Shown here: positions 7,872-17,454 of the stretch, one piece after another
Layout: the number at the start of each line of letters is the position of its first letter
Position numbering within the stretch: position 1 is the stretch's first letter
Assembly: GCA_052078155.1 (NCBI GenBank)
Contig: JBQJBP010000001.1
Location: forward strand, 1,922,001 to 1,986,000
From: CAXBMB01 sp052078155
Lineage (GTDB): Bacteria; Pseudomonadota; Alphaproteobacteria; Kiloniellales; DSM-21159
DNA length: 64,000 bases
Reading direction: 5' to 3'
Notes under the pieces: generated by a model
What the model was told of the DNA's origin: nothing
Database searches by the model: none
The model's input: the letters and a program-made list of their open reading frames with translations, nothing else
Program-made: the position numbers and the translations under genes

Positions 7872-9545
7872 TTAGCGTTCCAGAGGTTTGTACTTAATGC
7901 GGTGCGGCTGATCAGCCTGGGCACCCAGACGGCGCTTCCGATCGGCTTCATAGTCCTCGTAAGCGCCTTCGAACCACTCCACATGACTGTCGCCTTCAAA
8001 GGCCAGAATATGGGTGGCAATGCGATCCAGGAACCAGCGATCATGGCTCACCACCATCACGCAGCCGGCAAACTCCAACAGGGCTTCTTCCAAAGCACGC
8101 AGGGTGTCCACATCCAGATCGTTGGTGGGTTCGTCAAGCAGCAGCACGTTGGCGCCGGATTTCAGCATCTTGGCAAGGTGTACGCGGTTGCGCTCACCAC
8201 CGGACAGCTGACCAACCTTTTTCTGCTGGTCCGTGCCCTTGAAGTTAAAGCCACCGACATAGGCACGGCTGGCCATAGTTTTCTTGCCCAGCTGGATCAT
8301 ATCCAGGCCGTCTGACACCTCTTCCCAGACAGATTTGTTGGGATCCAGGTTGTCGCGGGACTGGTCAATGTAACCCAGCTGCACGGTCTCCCCGACCCGG
8401 AAGTCACCGGAATCCGGTGTTTCCTGTCCGGTGATCATCTTGAACAGTGTGGTCTTACCAGCACCGTTGGCCCCGACAATGCCGACAATGGCCCCGGCAG
8501 GAACCTTGAAGCTGAGGTCGTCGATCAGCAGGCGATCGCCAAAGCCTTTGTTCACCCCTTCGGACTCAATGACCATGGAGCCCAAACGCGGACCCGCCGG
8601 AATGGAGATGGTGCCGGGCTCCGGTGCTTTGTCCTGAGCCTGCCGCAGCAGATCCTCGTAGGCCGTAACACGGGATTTCGCTTTGGCATGACGGCCTTTG
8701 GGGGAGGCTTTGATCCACTCGGCTTCGTGATCCAGCGTCCGTTGACGGGCCTTTTCTTCCTTGGCTTCCTGCTCCATGCGCTTGCGCTTTTGTTCCAGCC
8801 AGCCGGAGTAGTTGCCTTCGTAAGGAATGGCCCGGCCGCGATCCAGTTCCAGGATCCAGCCCGCCACATTGTCCAGGAAGTAGCGATCGTGGGTCACGGC
8901 CACAACGGTGCCCGGGTACTCTTCCAGATAACGTTCCAGCCAGGCCACGGATTCTGCGTCCAGATGGTTGGTCGGTTCGTCAAGCAGCAGCAGGTCAGGC
9001 TTGGCCAGCAACAACTTGCACAGGGCCACACGGCGGCGTTCACCACCGGACAGTTTGGTCACATCCGCATCGCCCGGCGGGCAGCGCAGTGCATCCATGG
9101 CAATTTCAACCCGGCGATCCAGATCCCAGGCATCTGCGGCGTCGATCTTTTCCTGCAGTTCCGCCTGCTCAGCCAGCAGGGCATCGAAATCGGCATCCGG
9201 CTCGGCAAAGAGGTTGGAAACCTCATTGTAGCGATCCACATAGGCCTTCAGGTCACCCAGACCGTCCATGGCGTTGCCAGCCACATCCTTGTTGGGGTCC
9301 AGTTCCGGTTCCTGCGCCAGATAGCCCACTTTGGCATCCTTGGCTGCAGAGGCTTCGCCGTTGAACTCCGTATCCAGGCCCGCCATGATTTTCATCAGGG
9401 TAGACTTACCCGTGCCGTTCAGGCCCAGAACACCGATTTTTGCGCCAGGCAGGAAATGCAGATGCACATCCTTGAGAACCTGTTTGCCGCCGGGCCAGGT
9501 CTTGGACAGGCCCTGCATGGAATAGACGTACTGGTAAGACGCCAT
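7872..9545 (-). CDS. ettA: Energy-dependent translational throttle protein EttA (ABC-F)
   Basis: A cytoplasmic ABC-F ATPase that binds the ribosomal E site and gates entry into elongation according to ATP/ADP. 557 residues matches EttA closely. Two ABC cassettes are complete: Walker A GLNGTGKST near residue 42 with signature LSGGERRRVALCKLL, and Walker A GANGAGKTT near 357 with signature LSGGERNRVHLAKML. Both Walker B segments read LLLDEPTNHLD and LLLDEPTNDLD. The inter-cassette linker (EQKRKRMEQEAKEEKARQRT) is the charged P-site-tRNA-interaction motif. It has no membrane segments. It is transcribed alone toward the terminator at 7704-7742. Confidence 0.95.
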   Translation of the reverse strand: MASYQYVYSMQGLSKTWPGGKQVLKDVHLHFLPGAKIGVLGLNGTGKSTLMKIMAGLDTEFNGEASAAKDAKVGYLAQEPELDPNKDVAGNAMDGLGDLKAYVDRYNEVSNLFAEPDADFDALLAEQAELQEKIDAADAWDLDRRVEIAMDALRCPPGDADVTKLSGGERRRVALCKLLLAKPDLLLLDEPTNHLDAESVAWLERYLEEYPGTVVAVTHDRYFLDNVAGWILELDRGRAIPYEGNYSGWLEQKRKRMEQEAKEEKARQRTLDHEAEWIKASPKGRHAKAKSRVTAYEDLLRQAQDKAPEPGTISIPAGPRLGSMVIESEGVNKGFGDRLLIDDLSFKVPAGAIVGIVGANGAGKTTLFKMITGQETPDSGDFRVGETVQLGYIDQSRDNLDPNKSVWEEVSDGLDMIQLGKKTMASRAYVGGFNFKGTDQQKKVGQLSGGERNRVHLAKMLKSGANVLLLDEPTNDLDVDTLRALEEALLEFAGCVMVVSHDRWFLDRIATHILAFEGDSHVEWFEGAYEDYEADRKRRLGAQADQPHRIKYKPLER

Positions 9546-9991
9546 GGTCTAGTCGTTCCTTTTCATCAATCGCCTGGCATCACTCAATTCCGCCAAGGGA
9601 ACAGGCTCACCTCAAAAACAGGGAAACCGGGACGCGCGATTTAATCAGTCTGAAATGTCTCCGGGCTGTTCCTGCCCGCTCGGGGACGGAGAGAAAAAGC
9701 CGCTTCGGCCCGCATCCTACTAGGCGCATCTGACAGGTCAATGTTTGTTCGCCAGAATGAGAAGGTCGCACACGATCCGGAGCCATTCCGGCCGGGGGCA
9801 ACGGCCTTTGCTCTGCCATCGCCGGATTTTCTGATCCAATCAACCAGCGGTCATCAGTCTTTAGACTGGTCACTTCCGGAGCAGTTCATTAATCTATCGT
9901 CTACAAAGTAATTTAGACTTGCTGTCGCCCATTATTATCCATCGCGATCAGCAAGGCCGGACCGGCATCATTACGTTTAACAGGTAGTAAA
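9546..9991. other. Divergent intergenic region between ettA and the STAS gene
   Basis: 446 bases that should hold promoters for ettA (leftward) and for the STAS/fusion operon (rightward). No RNA gene, repeat copy or convincing small gene is visible. A short open frame at 9607-9873 on the minus strand has no family resemblance and is judged spurious. Confidence 0.5.
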
Positions 9992-10342
9992 TTGCTCCGA
10001 TTACAGGAAAATCGAGTTGGGGGCTTGCTGATCCTCAGCCCTTCTGATCGCATCACCGGTGACAATGTCAGTGAACTGGATCATCAAATCAGCGTACATC
10101 TGGATGAAGGTGAGACCGTCATTCTGCTGGACTTGAGCAGAGTTTCCTACATAGCCTCATCCGGGTTGAGAGTGCTGCTCATTCATTCCAAGCAGCTGAA
10201 AAAGCGTGAAGGGAAGCTCATGCTTTGCAGTTTGCAGCCCTCAGTCCGGGATGTGCTGGAAATGAGCGGCTTCATCCGGCTCTTTGCCACCTTTGCCGAC
10301 AGGGATGAGGCACTGGCGGCTTCGCAGGATACTGTTACGTGA
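9992..10342 (+). CDS. STAS-domain anti-sigma-factor antagonist-like protein
   Basis: A 116-residue single STAS domain like SpoIIAA/RsbV. The N-terminal strand is GGLLILSPSDRITGDNVSEL, and the phosphorylation loop reads VSYIASSGLRVLL with Ser56-Ser57, the position phosphorylated by partner kinases. The usual Asp before SSG is Ala here. In the family it would bind an anti-sigma factor or serine kinase and release it by partner switching; no kinase or phosphatase gene is adjacent. The start is a TTG preceded by AGGTAG. It sits 55 bases before the solute-binding/TRIC fusion gene on the same strand and is likely cotranscribed. Confidence 0.82.
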   Translation: MLRLQENRVGGLLILSPSDRITGDNVSELDHQISVHLDEGETVILLDLSRVSYIASSGLRVLLIHSKQLKKREGKLMLCSLQPSVRDVLEMSGFIRLFATFADRDEALAASQDTVT

Positions 10343-10397
10343 CACCGTTCTGTGACGCTGTTCCATAGAGACCGGAAATCAGGGGGAGTTTTGCGCG

Positions 10398-11933
10398 ATG
10401 ACACCAGGTTCTATCTTAAGCCGCACTCTTTCCATTGGCCTGGTCATGGTTCTGCTGCTCCCGCTTTTCACATCGTCCAGCGCCGGGGTCAGCGACTCTC
10501 GCCATATTGTGGCCTCCTGGTATCCCGCTGAGCCCTACCAGTTTTTCGACACGCGCCGTGGCAACGACAAGGTCACCGGTCTGGACATCGAACTGGCCCG
10601 TGAGATTCTGGAGTCCGCCGGCTATGTGGTGACCTTCCAGCCATCCAACTGGGCGCAAATTCAAAAGGACCTGGAGGTCGGGAAAATCGATCTGGCTCTG
10701 GGGGCGTTCAAAACGCACGAGCGAGAGGATTTTGCGCTGTTTTCGGCTCCTTACCGCACCGAGAAAGACAAAATCTTCCTGCCCAGGAACAGCAAGATCG
10801 GAAAAGAAGTCAGCAGTTTTGACCAGCTTTTCAAAATCGCGGTCGAACAGGATCTGCACATCGGCGTGCTGCACGGCTATTCCTACGGGGAGGAAGCCGA
10901 TGCCCTGCTGGACCAGCTAAAACCTCACCAACGGCTTGTATTCCGCTCGATCAAAGAAGCCATCACCGCTCTTTCCACCAACGGCATCGGCGCCCTGATC
11001 GCCGATGAGTTTGTTGCGGAATCCGCGATCTTTGATCTGAGCGTAGAAGGCAAGATCTCCCGCCATGAAATTCTGGTGTTTGAAGGCCCCATCCACGCCA
11101 TGTTCTCAAAGAAGTCCGTTGATGAGTCCGTCATCGCAGATTTCAACCATGCACTGGAGAAGATAAAGAAAGACGGCCGCTATGAAGCCATCCAGCGGGC
11201 CAACATCACCCCCATTCACTTTTCCAACGCCCTGAGCGGTGGGTGGTTCCAGGCCATGGATATCATTGGAACCATCGCCTTTGCCATTTCCGGTGTGCTG
11301 CTGGCACGCAAGGAGAACTACAGCATTTTCGGCGCTTTGGTCTTGGCCGCCCTGCCAGCTGTCGGCGGCGGGGTTGTGCGGGACCTGCTGACAGGGCGCC
11401 AACCCATTGGCATCCTGCAAAGCCCCCTGCCTTTGCTGCTGGTCATCGGGACGGTTTTGCTGGGCTATCTGATCAACATATTCATCCGCAAAACCTACGG
11501 ACAGCACCTCATTGCCTATGAGATTGCCCTGCTGCTGCAGAAGGTCAAACGCTACGTAGAACCGGGGAATTTCTTTCAGGTTTTCGATGCCATAGGCATG
11601 TCGGCTTTCACCATCACCGGGGTTTATGTGGCCAGCATCATGGACACCGATCCCCTATGGCTCTGGGGGCCGCTATTGGCCACCTTCACGGCGGCCGGTG
11701 GCGGCATCATCCGGGATGTGGTCAGGGCAGACAAAAACAATCCCTCTCTCAAAAGTTCGTTCTATGCGGAGATTCCGCTTGTTTGGGGACTGCTGTTGTC
11801 CCTGTTCATCTGGTATTGGGGTCCCACGACCCCGAGTGGAGAAATCTTCTTTGCCGTGATGATTACAGTCGTGGGTGCATTTCTTACCCGCATGGCCGTG
11901 GTGATCTGGAAAGTGCCCAGCCCCAGGTTCTGA
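10398..11933 (+). CDS. Fusion: periplasmic amino-acid-type binding domain plus TRIC/UPF0126 (glycine transporter-type) membrane domain
   Basis: A 511-residue two-part protein. Residues 1-30 are a signal sequence or anchor. Residues about 35-270 form an SBP_bac_3-type domain: HIVASWYPAEPYQFFD, the strand-helix VTGLDIELAREILESAGY, DLALGAFKTHEREDFALF and a final KIKKDGRYEAI. From residue 280 two UPF0126/TRIC repeats follow, each with a helix-breaking glycine motif: GGGVVRDLLTGRQP near 322 and GGGIIRDVVRADKN near 434. About six to seven membrane helices are expected. UPF0126 proteins are annotated as TRIC-like channels or glycine transporters. Joining a ligand-binding domain to one suggests a self-contained uptake or sensing unit; this is inference. 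The stop is followed by a converging gene. Confidence 0.85.
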   Translation: MTPGSILSRTLSIGLVMVLLLPLFTSSSAGVSDSRHIVASWYPAEPYQFFDTRRGNDKVTGLDIELAREILESAGYVVTFQPSNWAQIQKDLEVGKIDLALGAFKTHEREDFALFSAPYRTEKDKIFLPRNSKIGKEVSSFDQLFKIAVEQDLHIGVLHGYSYGEEADALLDQLKPHQRLVFRSIKEAITALSTNGIGALIADEFVAESAIFDLSVEGKISRHEILVFEGPIHAMFSKKSVDESVIADFNHALEKIKKDGRYEAIQRANITPIHFSNALSGGWFQAMDIIGTIAFAISGVLLARKENYSIFGALVLAALPAVGGGVVRDLLTGRQPIGILQSPLPLLLVIGTVLLGYLINIFIRKTYGQHLIAYEIALLLQKVKRYVEPGNFFQVFDAIGMSAFTITGVYVASIMDTDPLWLWGPLLATFTAAGGGIIRDVVRADKNNPSLKSSFYAEIPLVWGLLLSLFIWYWGPTTPSGEIFFAVMITVVGAFLTRMAVVIWKVPSPRF

Positions 11934-11962
11934 CTGGCCCGACCCCTTTCAATCTCCGGGCG

Positions 11963-12484
11963 CTATTGAGACAGAGATTTGTGGTGCCGTCCCCAGAGAA
12001 AAAGCGACCAGCCAAGTAACAGCAGAGACAGACTGTTGGCCAGAGTGCGCACATGGTTCCAATCTGTCCAGACGCCGGAATAGTCCAGCCAGACTTGATG
12101 GGCAGCCTCTGGTGACAGCGGCAAAACCAAAGCTGCCAGGCCATCGTTCAGGGGGACATTTACCGTGAAGGTCACCAGGTTGACGCCGATGATGTAGGCC
12201 ACCGCCGCAGTCCCCAGCCAACCTGCTATCTGTCGGCCACCGCCTTTAAAAGCCAGCCAGGCTCCAGTCAAAATCACCGGGCCGGTTAAAAAGAAAGTGA
12301 CGAAAAATGGGAAGTTGCGAACCGCACCGTTGATGTCCCGCATGGCAGCGATGGCAACGAAGTGGTCTCCGGCGTCCAATCCCCACATCACGGTGATTGA
12401 AAAAGCATAGAAAAACCCGGCCATGCAGCCCGTCATCAAGAGAGCAACCAACAGTACCCCTGATGTCAATTTTCCCACTGCCAA
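11963..12484 (-). CDS. DUF1772 (anthrone-oxygenase-like) membrane protein
   Basis: A 173-residue integral membrane protein with four hydrophobic segments. Family hallmarks are FFYAFSITVMWGL in the first half, NVPLND (about residue 112) and the W-x-DWNHVRTLANSLS segment near the C-terminus. Members are found as small membrane proteins of unknown role and as fungal anthrone-oxygenase-like enzymes. The start is TTG with an AGAGGGGG ribosome site five bases upstream. It lies downstream of the RND pump operon on the same strand, separated by a terminator, so it is probably its own transcript. The 3' end converges on the fusion gene. Confidence 0.82.
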   Translation of the reverse strand: MAVGKLTSGVLLVALLMTGCMAGFFYAFSITVMWGLDAGDHFVAIAAMRDINGAVRNFPFFVTFFLTGPVILTGAWLAFKGGGRQIAGWLGTAAVAYIIGVNLVTFTVNVPLNDGLAALVLPLSPEAAHQVWLDYSGVWTDWNHVRTLANSLSLLLLGWSLFLWGRHHKSLSQ

Positions 12485-12547
12485 AACTGCCCCCTCTATG
12501 ATCTCTGCCTTATGGCCATATGGGGGTCAGACCGTGGATTCACCATG

Positions 12548-12586
12548 AAAAAAGGGAGCCCATTCAGGCCCCCTTTTTCTTTTTTT
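12548..12586. terminator. Rho-independent terminator of the RND efflux operon
   Basis: The stem AAAAAGGGAGCC / GGCCCCCTTTTT (one mismatch) has a six-base loop. Read leftward it gives GGGGGCC, loop, GGCTCCC and six T directly after the RND pump stop at 12619. The rightward reading also ends in a long T run. It separates the RND operon from the DUF1772 gene. Confidence 0.83.
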
Positions 12587-12618
12587 AAAGCGATCCACTT
12601 CATAAGCGTTCCGGCTTT

Positions 12619-15600
12619 CTATTCTCCCGCCTGGGGAGCCGGTTTGGCACCGCCCGCCCCGTCTTCATCATCTCCGTCTTTGGGTTTGACCAGCGTCTTA
12701 CCGGTCACCTTTTCCACAAAGGACTGGATCAGCAGGAAGAAGACCGGCACCAGGAAGGTTCCGACCACCGTTGCAGCCAGCATCCCGGAGAAGACAGTCA
12801 CGCCAACGGACTGACGGCTGGCCGCCCCGGCCCCGGAGGCGATGACCAGAGGAATCACCCCCAGGATAAAGGAGAAGGCCGTCATCATGATGGCGCGGAA
12901 ACGCTGATGGGCTGCAGTGATGGCCGCATCCTTGAGGCTCATGCCTTCTTCACGACGGTGCTTGGCGAATTCGACGATCAGAATGGCATTCTTGGTGGCC
13001 ATCCCCACCAGTAGGACCATGCCAATCTGGGCATAGACATCCAGCGGAATGCCCGCGTACATCAAACCGGTGATGGCGCCTAGTGCCGCCAGCGGCACGG
13101 CCAGGATCACCGACAGTGGCAACATCCAGCTTTCGTACTGCGCCACCAGGAAGAGGTACACAAAGAGAATCGCCAGAGCGAAAATGATCGGTCCCTGCGA
13201 TCCGGCTTTGATCTCCTGCAGCGTAATACCCGACCACTGGAAACCGAAGGAAGGCGGCAGAACTTCTGCAGACACCTCCTCCATGGCTTTAATGGCCTGA
13301 CCGGAACTGTAGCCCGCTGCCGCAGAGCCATTAACCGTCGCCGCCCGGAACATGTTGAACCGGGTAAGAGATTCAGGGCCCAGGATCGGCGAGGTGCTGA
13401 TCAGGGTGCTCAAGGGAACCATTTCACCGGCTTCATTACGGACATAGAGCTGGAAGACGTCTTCAGGTTCCGCCCGGAACTCTTTATCCGCCTGCACATA
13501 GACCTTGAAAATCCGGCCAAACTTGTCGAAGTCGTTCACATAGAGCGAGCCCAGCTGAGCCTGCAACGTGGTAAAGACGTCCGACAAAGGCACGCCCAGC
13601 TTCTTGGTTTTGTCGCGATTCACATCCAGGTAAATCTGCGGCACATCGGCCCGGTAGGTCGAGTAAACCGATTGCAGCTCCGGCCTCTGGTTCGCACTGA
13701 ACAACAAGGCCCGCAGGGCTGCTGCCAGATCCTGTGGCGTCCCGCCCCCCCGGTCCTGAAGCTTGTACTCAAAGCCGCCTGTACTGCCCAGACCCGGAAT
13801 GGCCGGCGGCACAAAAGCGAAGACATTGGCTTCACGCACCTGGCTGAACTTGCCCATCAAACGTCCGAGAACCGCGTCCAGTTTCAGCTCAGGTGTCTGT
13901 CGTTCCTCCCAGGGTTTCATGATGGCGATTTCCATGGCCGAGGAGGAAGACACCGAACCGGACAGCAGGGAGTAACCACCAACGGAAATCACATCCGTCA
14001 CGGCCGGATCTGATCTCAGAATTTCCTCAACCTCATTGACCACCTTGGTGGTTCGGGCCAGGGCCGCGGCATCGGGCAGGGCCACATCCACCATGATAAA
14101 GCCCTGATCCTCTGTCGGCAGAAAGCCGCCGGGAAGATTGATGAAGCCATAGTAGGTCGCCCCAAACATGCCGCCCACCAGGAACAGCACGATGATGGCC
14201 CGGCGCACCAGGAACCTCACCCCGTGCATGTAGCCACCCAGGACCTTTTCAAAGGTCTTGTTGAACCACTTGATCAGGAAGAAATGGTTCTCGCTGGGGG
14301 GCTTCAGAAGCAATACAGCCAGAGCCGGACTCAGCGTCAGCGCATTGACCGAGGAAATCATCACCGACACGGAGATGGTCACGGCAAACTGCTGATAGAG
14401 TTTACCAGTGATGCCGGGCATGAAGGCCACCGGTACAAAGACCGCCAGCAACACCAGGGTGGTGGCGATGACCGGGCTGGAGACTTCCTCCATAGCCGCA
14501 TAGGTCGCCTTTTGCGGTGACAGTCCTTCGGACAGCTTCACCTGGACGTTTTCCACCACGATGATGGCATCATCCACCACGATCCCAATGGCCAGGATCA
14601 GACCAAAAAGTGTGATCAGGTTGATGGAGAAACCCAGGGCCGCCAATGCCGCAAAAGTCCCGATCAAAGAGACCGGAACAGCAATGGAGGGTATAAGCGT
14701 GGAGCGCCAGTCACCCAGGAAGATAAAGACCACCGCGATAACCAGGGCGATGGCGATAAAGAGGGTTTCGTACACCTCATCAACAGAGGCTTTCACGAAG
14801 TTCGTGATGTCGTAGAGGATCTTGTATTCGACATCTTCGGGAAAGCGCTCAGACAGTTCCGCCAGGGTTCTGCGCACCTCTTGGGAAACGTCGAGAGCGT
14901 TGGCTCCCGGTGACTGATAGACCGCCAGCACCGTGGTGGGAGAGGAGTTCAACTGGCCGTAGGACGAGTAGTTCTGCGCGCCCAAATCAACGCGGGCCAC
15001 ATCGGCCAGCCGGACCACAGAGCCATCGGGATTGGCGCGAACAATGATCCTCTTGAACTGCTCAGGATCAGAGAACCGCCCTTGTGTGCGCAAAGAGTAC
15101 TGGAATTGCTGGTCCGGTGCTGAGGGCGCCGCCCCCACCTGGCCGGCAGCCACCTGGACGTTCTGTTCCTGGATCGCAGCAACCACATCCGTCACGGTCA
15201 TGCTGAGCGACGCGAGCTGCTGGGGATCCAGCCACATGCGCATGCCGTAATCCAGCGCCCCCAGGATCGAGGCCTTACCCACACCGGGCAGACGGGCCAG
15301 GGTATCCTTGATGTTGATGGAGGCGTAGTTGGACAGGAACAGGGCGTCGTAGGTGCTTTTTGGCGAGGTCAGGTTGACGATCAAAAGCATCTGGGTCGAT
15401 TGCTTCTGCACCGTCACACCCACCCGCTTCACATCTTCTGGCAGGCGCGGCGTGGCGATAGAGGCGCGGTTCTGGGTATTCACCGCCGCAATGTCAGGAT
15501 TGGTGCCAACCTCGAATGACACGTTCAAAGACATGGAGCCGTCGTTGGCAGACTTCGATTCCATGTAGATCATGTCATCGACGCCGTTGACCTGCTCCTC

Positions 15601-15798
15601 CAGGGGCTGTGCCACCGCCGATTCCACCACCTCCGAGTTTGCCCCGGTATAGGTAGCTGAGACCGAAACAACCGGCGGCGTGATGTCAGGGTACTGCTCA
15701 ATTGGCAGCGCCCTGAGCGCCATCGTACCGGCAATCACGATGACCGTCGAAATGACCAGCGCAAACTTCGGTCGGTTGATGAAAAAGGCGCTGATCAT
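12619..15798 (-). CDS. RND multidrug efflux transporter, HAE1/AcrB type
   Basis: Inner-membrane proton-driven drug exporter of 1059 residues, the normal size for AcrB/MexB. It opens MISAFFINRPKFALVISTVI, and the proton-relay acids are in GIVVDDAIIVVENV near residue 407, with the relay lysine in GMATKNAILIVEFAKH near residue 936. Further signatures are the periplasmic porter-domain segments and the C-terminal LRFRAIMMT-like region (QRFRAIMMTAFSFILGVIPL). The C-terminus is acidic and Ala/Pro-rich. The start codon overlaps the stop of the adaptor gene by four bases, so the two are translationally coupled. No outer-membrane channel gene is adjacent, so a TolC homologue elsewhere is expected. Confidence 0.93.
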   Translation of the reverse strand: MISAFFINRPKFALVISTVIVIAGTMALRALPIEQYPDITPPVVSVSATYTGANSEVVESAVAQPLEEQVNGVDDMIYMESKSANDGSMSLNVSFEVGTNPDIAAVNTQNRASIATPRLPEDVKRVGVTVQKQSTQMLLIVNLTSPKSTYDALFLSNYASINIKDTLARLPGVGKASILGALDYGMRMWLDPQQLASLSMTVTDVVAAIQEQNVQVAAGQVGAAPSAPDQQFQYSLRTQGRFSDPEQFKRIIVRANPDGSVVRLADVARVDLGAQNYSSYGQLNSSPTTVLAVYQSPGANALDVSQEVRRTLAELSERFPEDVEYKILYDITNFVKASVDEVYETLFIAIALVIAVVFIFLGDWRSTLIPSIAVPVSLIGTFAALAALGFSINLITLFGLILAIGIVVDDAIIVVENVQVKLSEGLSPQKATYAAMEEVSSPVIATTLVLLAVFVPVAFMPGITGKLYQQFAVTISVSVMISSVNALTLSPALAVLLLKPPSENHFFLIKWFNKTFEKVLGGYMHGVRFLVRRAIIVLFLVGGMFGATYYGFINLPGGFLPTEDQGFIMVDVALPDAAALARTTKVVNEVEEILRSDPAVTDVISVGGYSLLSGSVSSSSAMEIAIMKPWEERQTPELKLDAVLGRLMGKFSQVREANVFAFVPPAIPGLGSTGGFEYKLQDRGGGTPQDLAAALRALLFSANQRPELQSVYSTYRADVPQIYLDVNRDKTKKLGVPLSDVFTTLQAQLGSLYVNDFDKFGRIFKVYVQADKEFRAEPEDVFQLYVRNEAGEMVPLSTLISTSPILGPESLTRFNMFRAATVNGSAAAGYSSGQAIKAMEEVSAEVLPPSFGFQWSGITLQEIKAGSQGPIIFALAILFVYLFLVAQYESWMLPLSVILAVPLAALGAITGLMYAGIPLDVYAQIGMVLLVGMATKNAILIVEFAKHRREEGMSLKDAAITAAHQRFRAIMMTAFSFILGVIPLVIASGAGAASRQSVGVTVFSGMLAATVVGTFLVPVFFLLIQSFVEKVTGKTLVKPKDGDDEDGAGGAKPAPQAGE

Positions 15799-16985
15799 GA
15801 TTTAGAGGCCCCTTCTTTCGGTTCACCGCTGGCGGGTTTATCCGGAGAGGCCGGTTCCCTGTAGACCGGATCGACGACGGCACCCGGACGGGCCTTTTGG
15901 ATGCCCTGGTAAACCACAGCCTCGCCTTCGGTTACACCGTCCCGAACGGCCCAGTAAATGCCGTCGCGCTGGCCAACTGTGATGCGCCGCACTTCAATCT
16001 TGTTGTCTTTATCAACCACCAGCACGAAGCGGCCGGACTGGTCTTCCTGAACGGCAGCCTGAGGTACCAGCAGTGTATCTGTCGGCTCCGACAGCTGCAG
16101 CACCACGGTCACAAACTGACCGGGCAGCAACACCCCGTCAGGGTTGGGGAAGGTGGCGCGCACCCGCACCGTGCCTGTGGTCTGATCGACCCTGGGGTCG
16201 ATGAACTCCAGCTCCCCCACATAGGAGTAGAAGGTATGGTTTGCGAACCTGAGGCTGGGCACCACGTCTGATTCACGAATGTCGGTTTTCCCCTCTTCCA
16301 CCTGCTTGAGCTTTGACTCGGTAAAGAGGCGCTCTGAAATGGAAAAGGTCACATACATGGGATCCTGGGAAATCACATTGGCCAGTGGATTACTGGAGGG
16401 GCTCACCAGGTTGCCGACCGAGTAGGTTTCCCGCCCGATCTTGCCTTTGATGGGAGAGTGGATTTCCGTGTAGCTCAGGTCCAGTTCAGCGGTTTTAAGC
16501 GCCGCTTCCATCACCCGGACTTCAGCTTCGGCGCTGAGCTTGGCAGCCGTGTTGTCGTCCAAAGTCGCCTGGGACACGTTGCCCCGCTTGAAGAGCGACT
16601 GAGACCGAGCCAGATCCTGTTCCGTTTTGGTCAGGGTTGCTTTGGCCTGCGCTACCTGGGCTTTGGCGGATTCAACAGCGGCCACATAGGCGTCTTTTTC
16701 CAGAACGAAAAGCAGCTGATCCTTTTCAACAAGTCCGCCTTCCCGGAACAATCTCTCATTAATGTACCCCTCAACGCGGGCACGCAGATCGACAGATTCA
16801 ATGGCTTCTGTCTGTCCCACAAAATTGGTGCTGGGACTGATCTTCTGCTTTTCGACCTTCGCAACAATCACGCTGGCAGGGGGGGCAGCAGGGGCGGCGG
16901 CATTCTTGTTATCCTCAGGCAGGCAACCGGAAAGCGCTGCGGCCAGAACACCTCCCCCCAAAGTCAAAAGAAGTTTCTTAACCAA
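15795..16985 (-). CDS. RND efflux periplasmic adaptor lipoprotein, AcrA/MexA type
   Basis: Membrane-fusion protein that links the RND pump to an outer-membrane channel. The signal peptide ends LAAALSGC, a lipobox, so it is a lipoprotein. After that come the barrel-sandwich motif ESVDLRARVEGYINERLFREGG, a long alpha-helical hairpin, the second lipoyl half TEIHSPIKGKIGRETYSVGNLV and the beta-barrel and proximal domains. The chosen TTG start (396 residues) has AAGGGG nine bases upstream. An upstream TTG at 17018 would add 11 basic residues but has no good ribosome site. It is first in the operon and overlaps the pump gene by four bases. Confidence 0.9.
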   Translation of the reverse strand: MVKKLLLTLGGGVLAAALSGCLPEDNKNAAAPAAPPASVIVAKVEKQKISPSTNFVGQTEAIESVDLRARVEGYINERLFREGGLVEKDQLLFVLEKDAYVAAVESAKAQVAQAKATLTKTEQDLARSQSLFKRGNVSQATLDDNTAAKLSAEAEVRVMEAALKTAELDLSYTEIHSPIKGKIGRETYSVGNLVSPSSNPLANVISQDPMYVTFSISERLFTESKLKQVEEGKTDIRESDVVPSLRFANHTFYSYVGELEFIDPRVDQTTGTVRVRATFPNPDGVLLPGQFVTVVLQLSEPTDTLLVPQAAVQEDQSGRFVLVVDKDNKIEVRRITVGQRDGIYWAVRDGVTEGEAVVYQGIQKARPGAVVDPVYREPASPDKPASGEPKEGASKS

Positions 16986-17454
16986 TGCCTTAGTCCCCTT
17001 CACTCTTCGTCGGCGCAACCTGCTGCGTGTAACGGCTCAGGGGGTCAGAAGCAGCCACACGCCCTTCCCCAAACAAGCCGGATTCACCCGTTACAGGCCA
17101 TCACCTCCCAAAATCACAACAGCGGCGACAATCAGACCCGGAAGGCTCATCACCCAACTCCTAAGTCATGCCAGCAGCTGCTCAGGTGCTGACTTTTCTT
17201 TTCTTGTGCACCTGAAATGAATGTTCTGTCGACAGCATAGCGAAAAGCGAAGCCTTGAACAGCCATCACCTTCATTAATGTTCTGAAAAAAACCACCTTT
17301 CAGCTTCCTGTGCTTCTTCGGGCGTTATAAGCTCATGGCTAACCGCTGGTGCAATTGTTCGCCTACCTATTCCATTTATGATGCACAGTGTTTTGATACG
17401 CCTGCGAAGACCTGAATCTTCCCAGGCGGTCCAGCTTCAAGGAAAGACCCAGCC
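16986..17454. other. Divergent promoter region between RND adaptor and glutamate decarboxylase
   Basis: About 470 bases with A+T-rich stretches and no gene. It should hold promoters for both divergent units. A perfect palindrome CTGTCGACAG lies at 17226-17235, and the same ten bases sit inside a 14-base palindrome at 7748-7761. No regulator gene is adjacent, so no operator can be assigned. Confidence 0.5.

Noticed and set aside
9607..9873. 88-codon minus-strand frame upstream of ettA
   Set aside because: It has no family resemblance or ribosome site; its composition resembles the neighbouring non-coding DNA.
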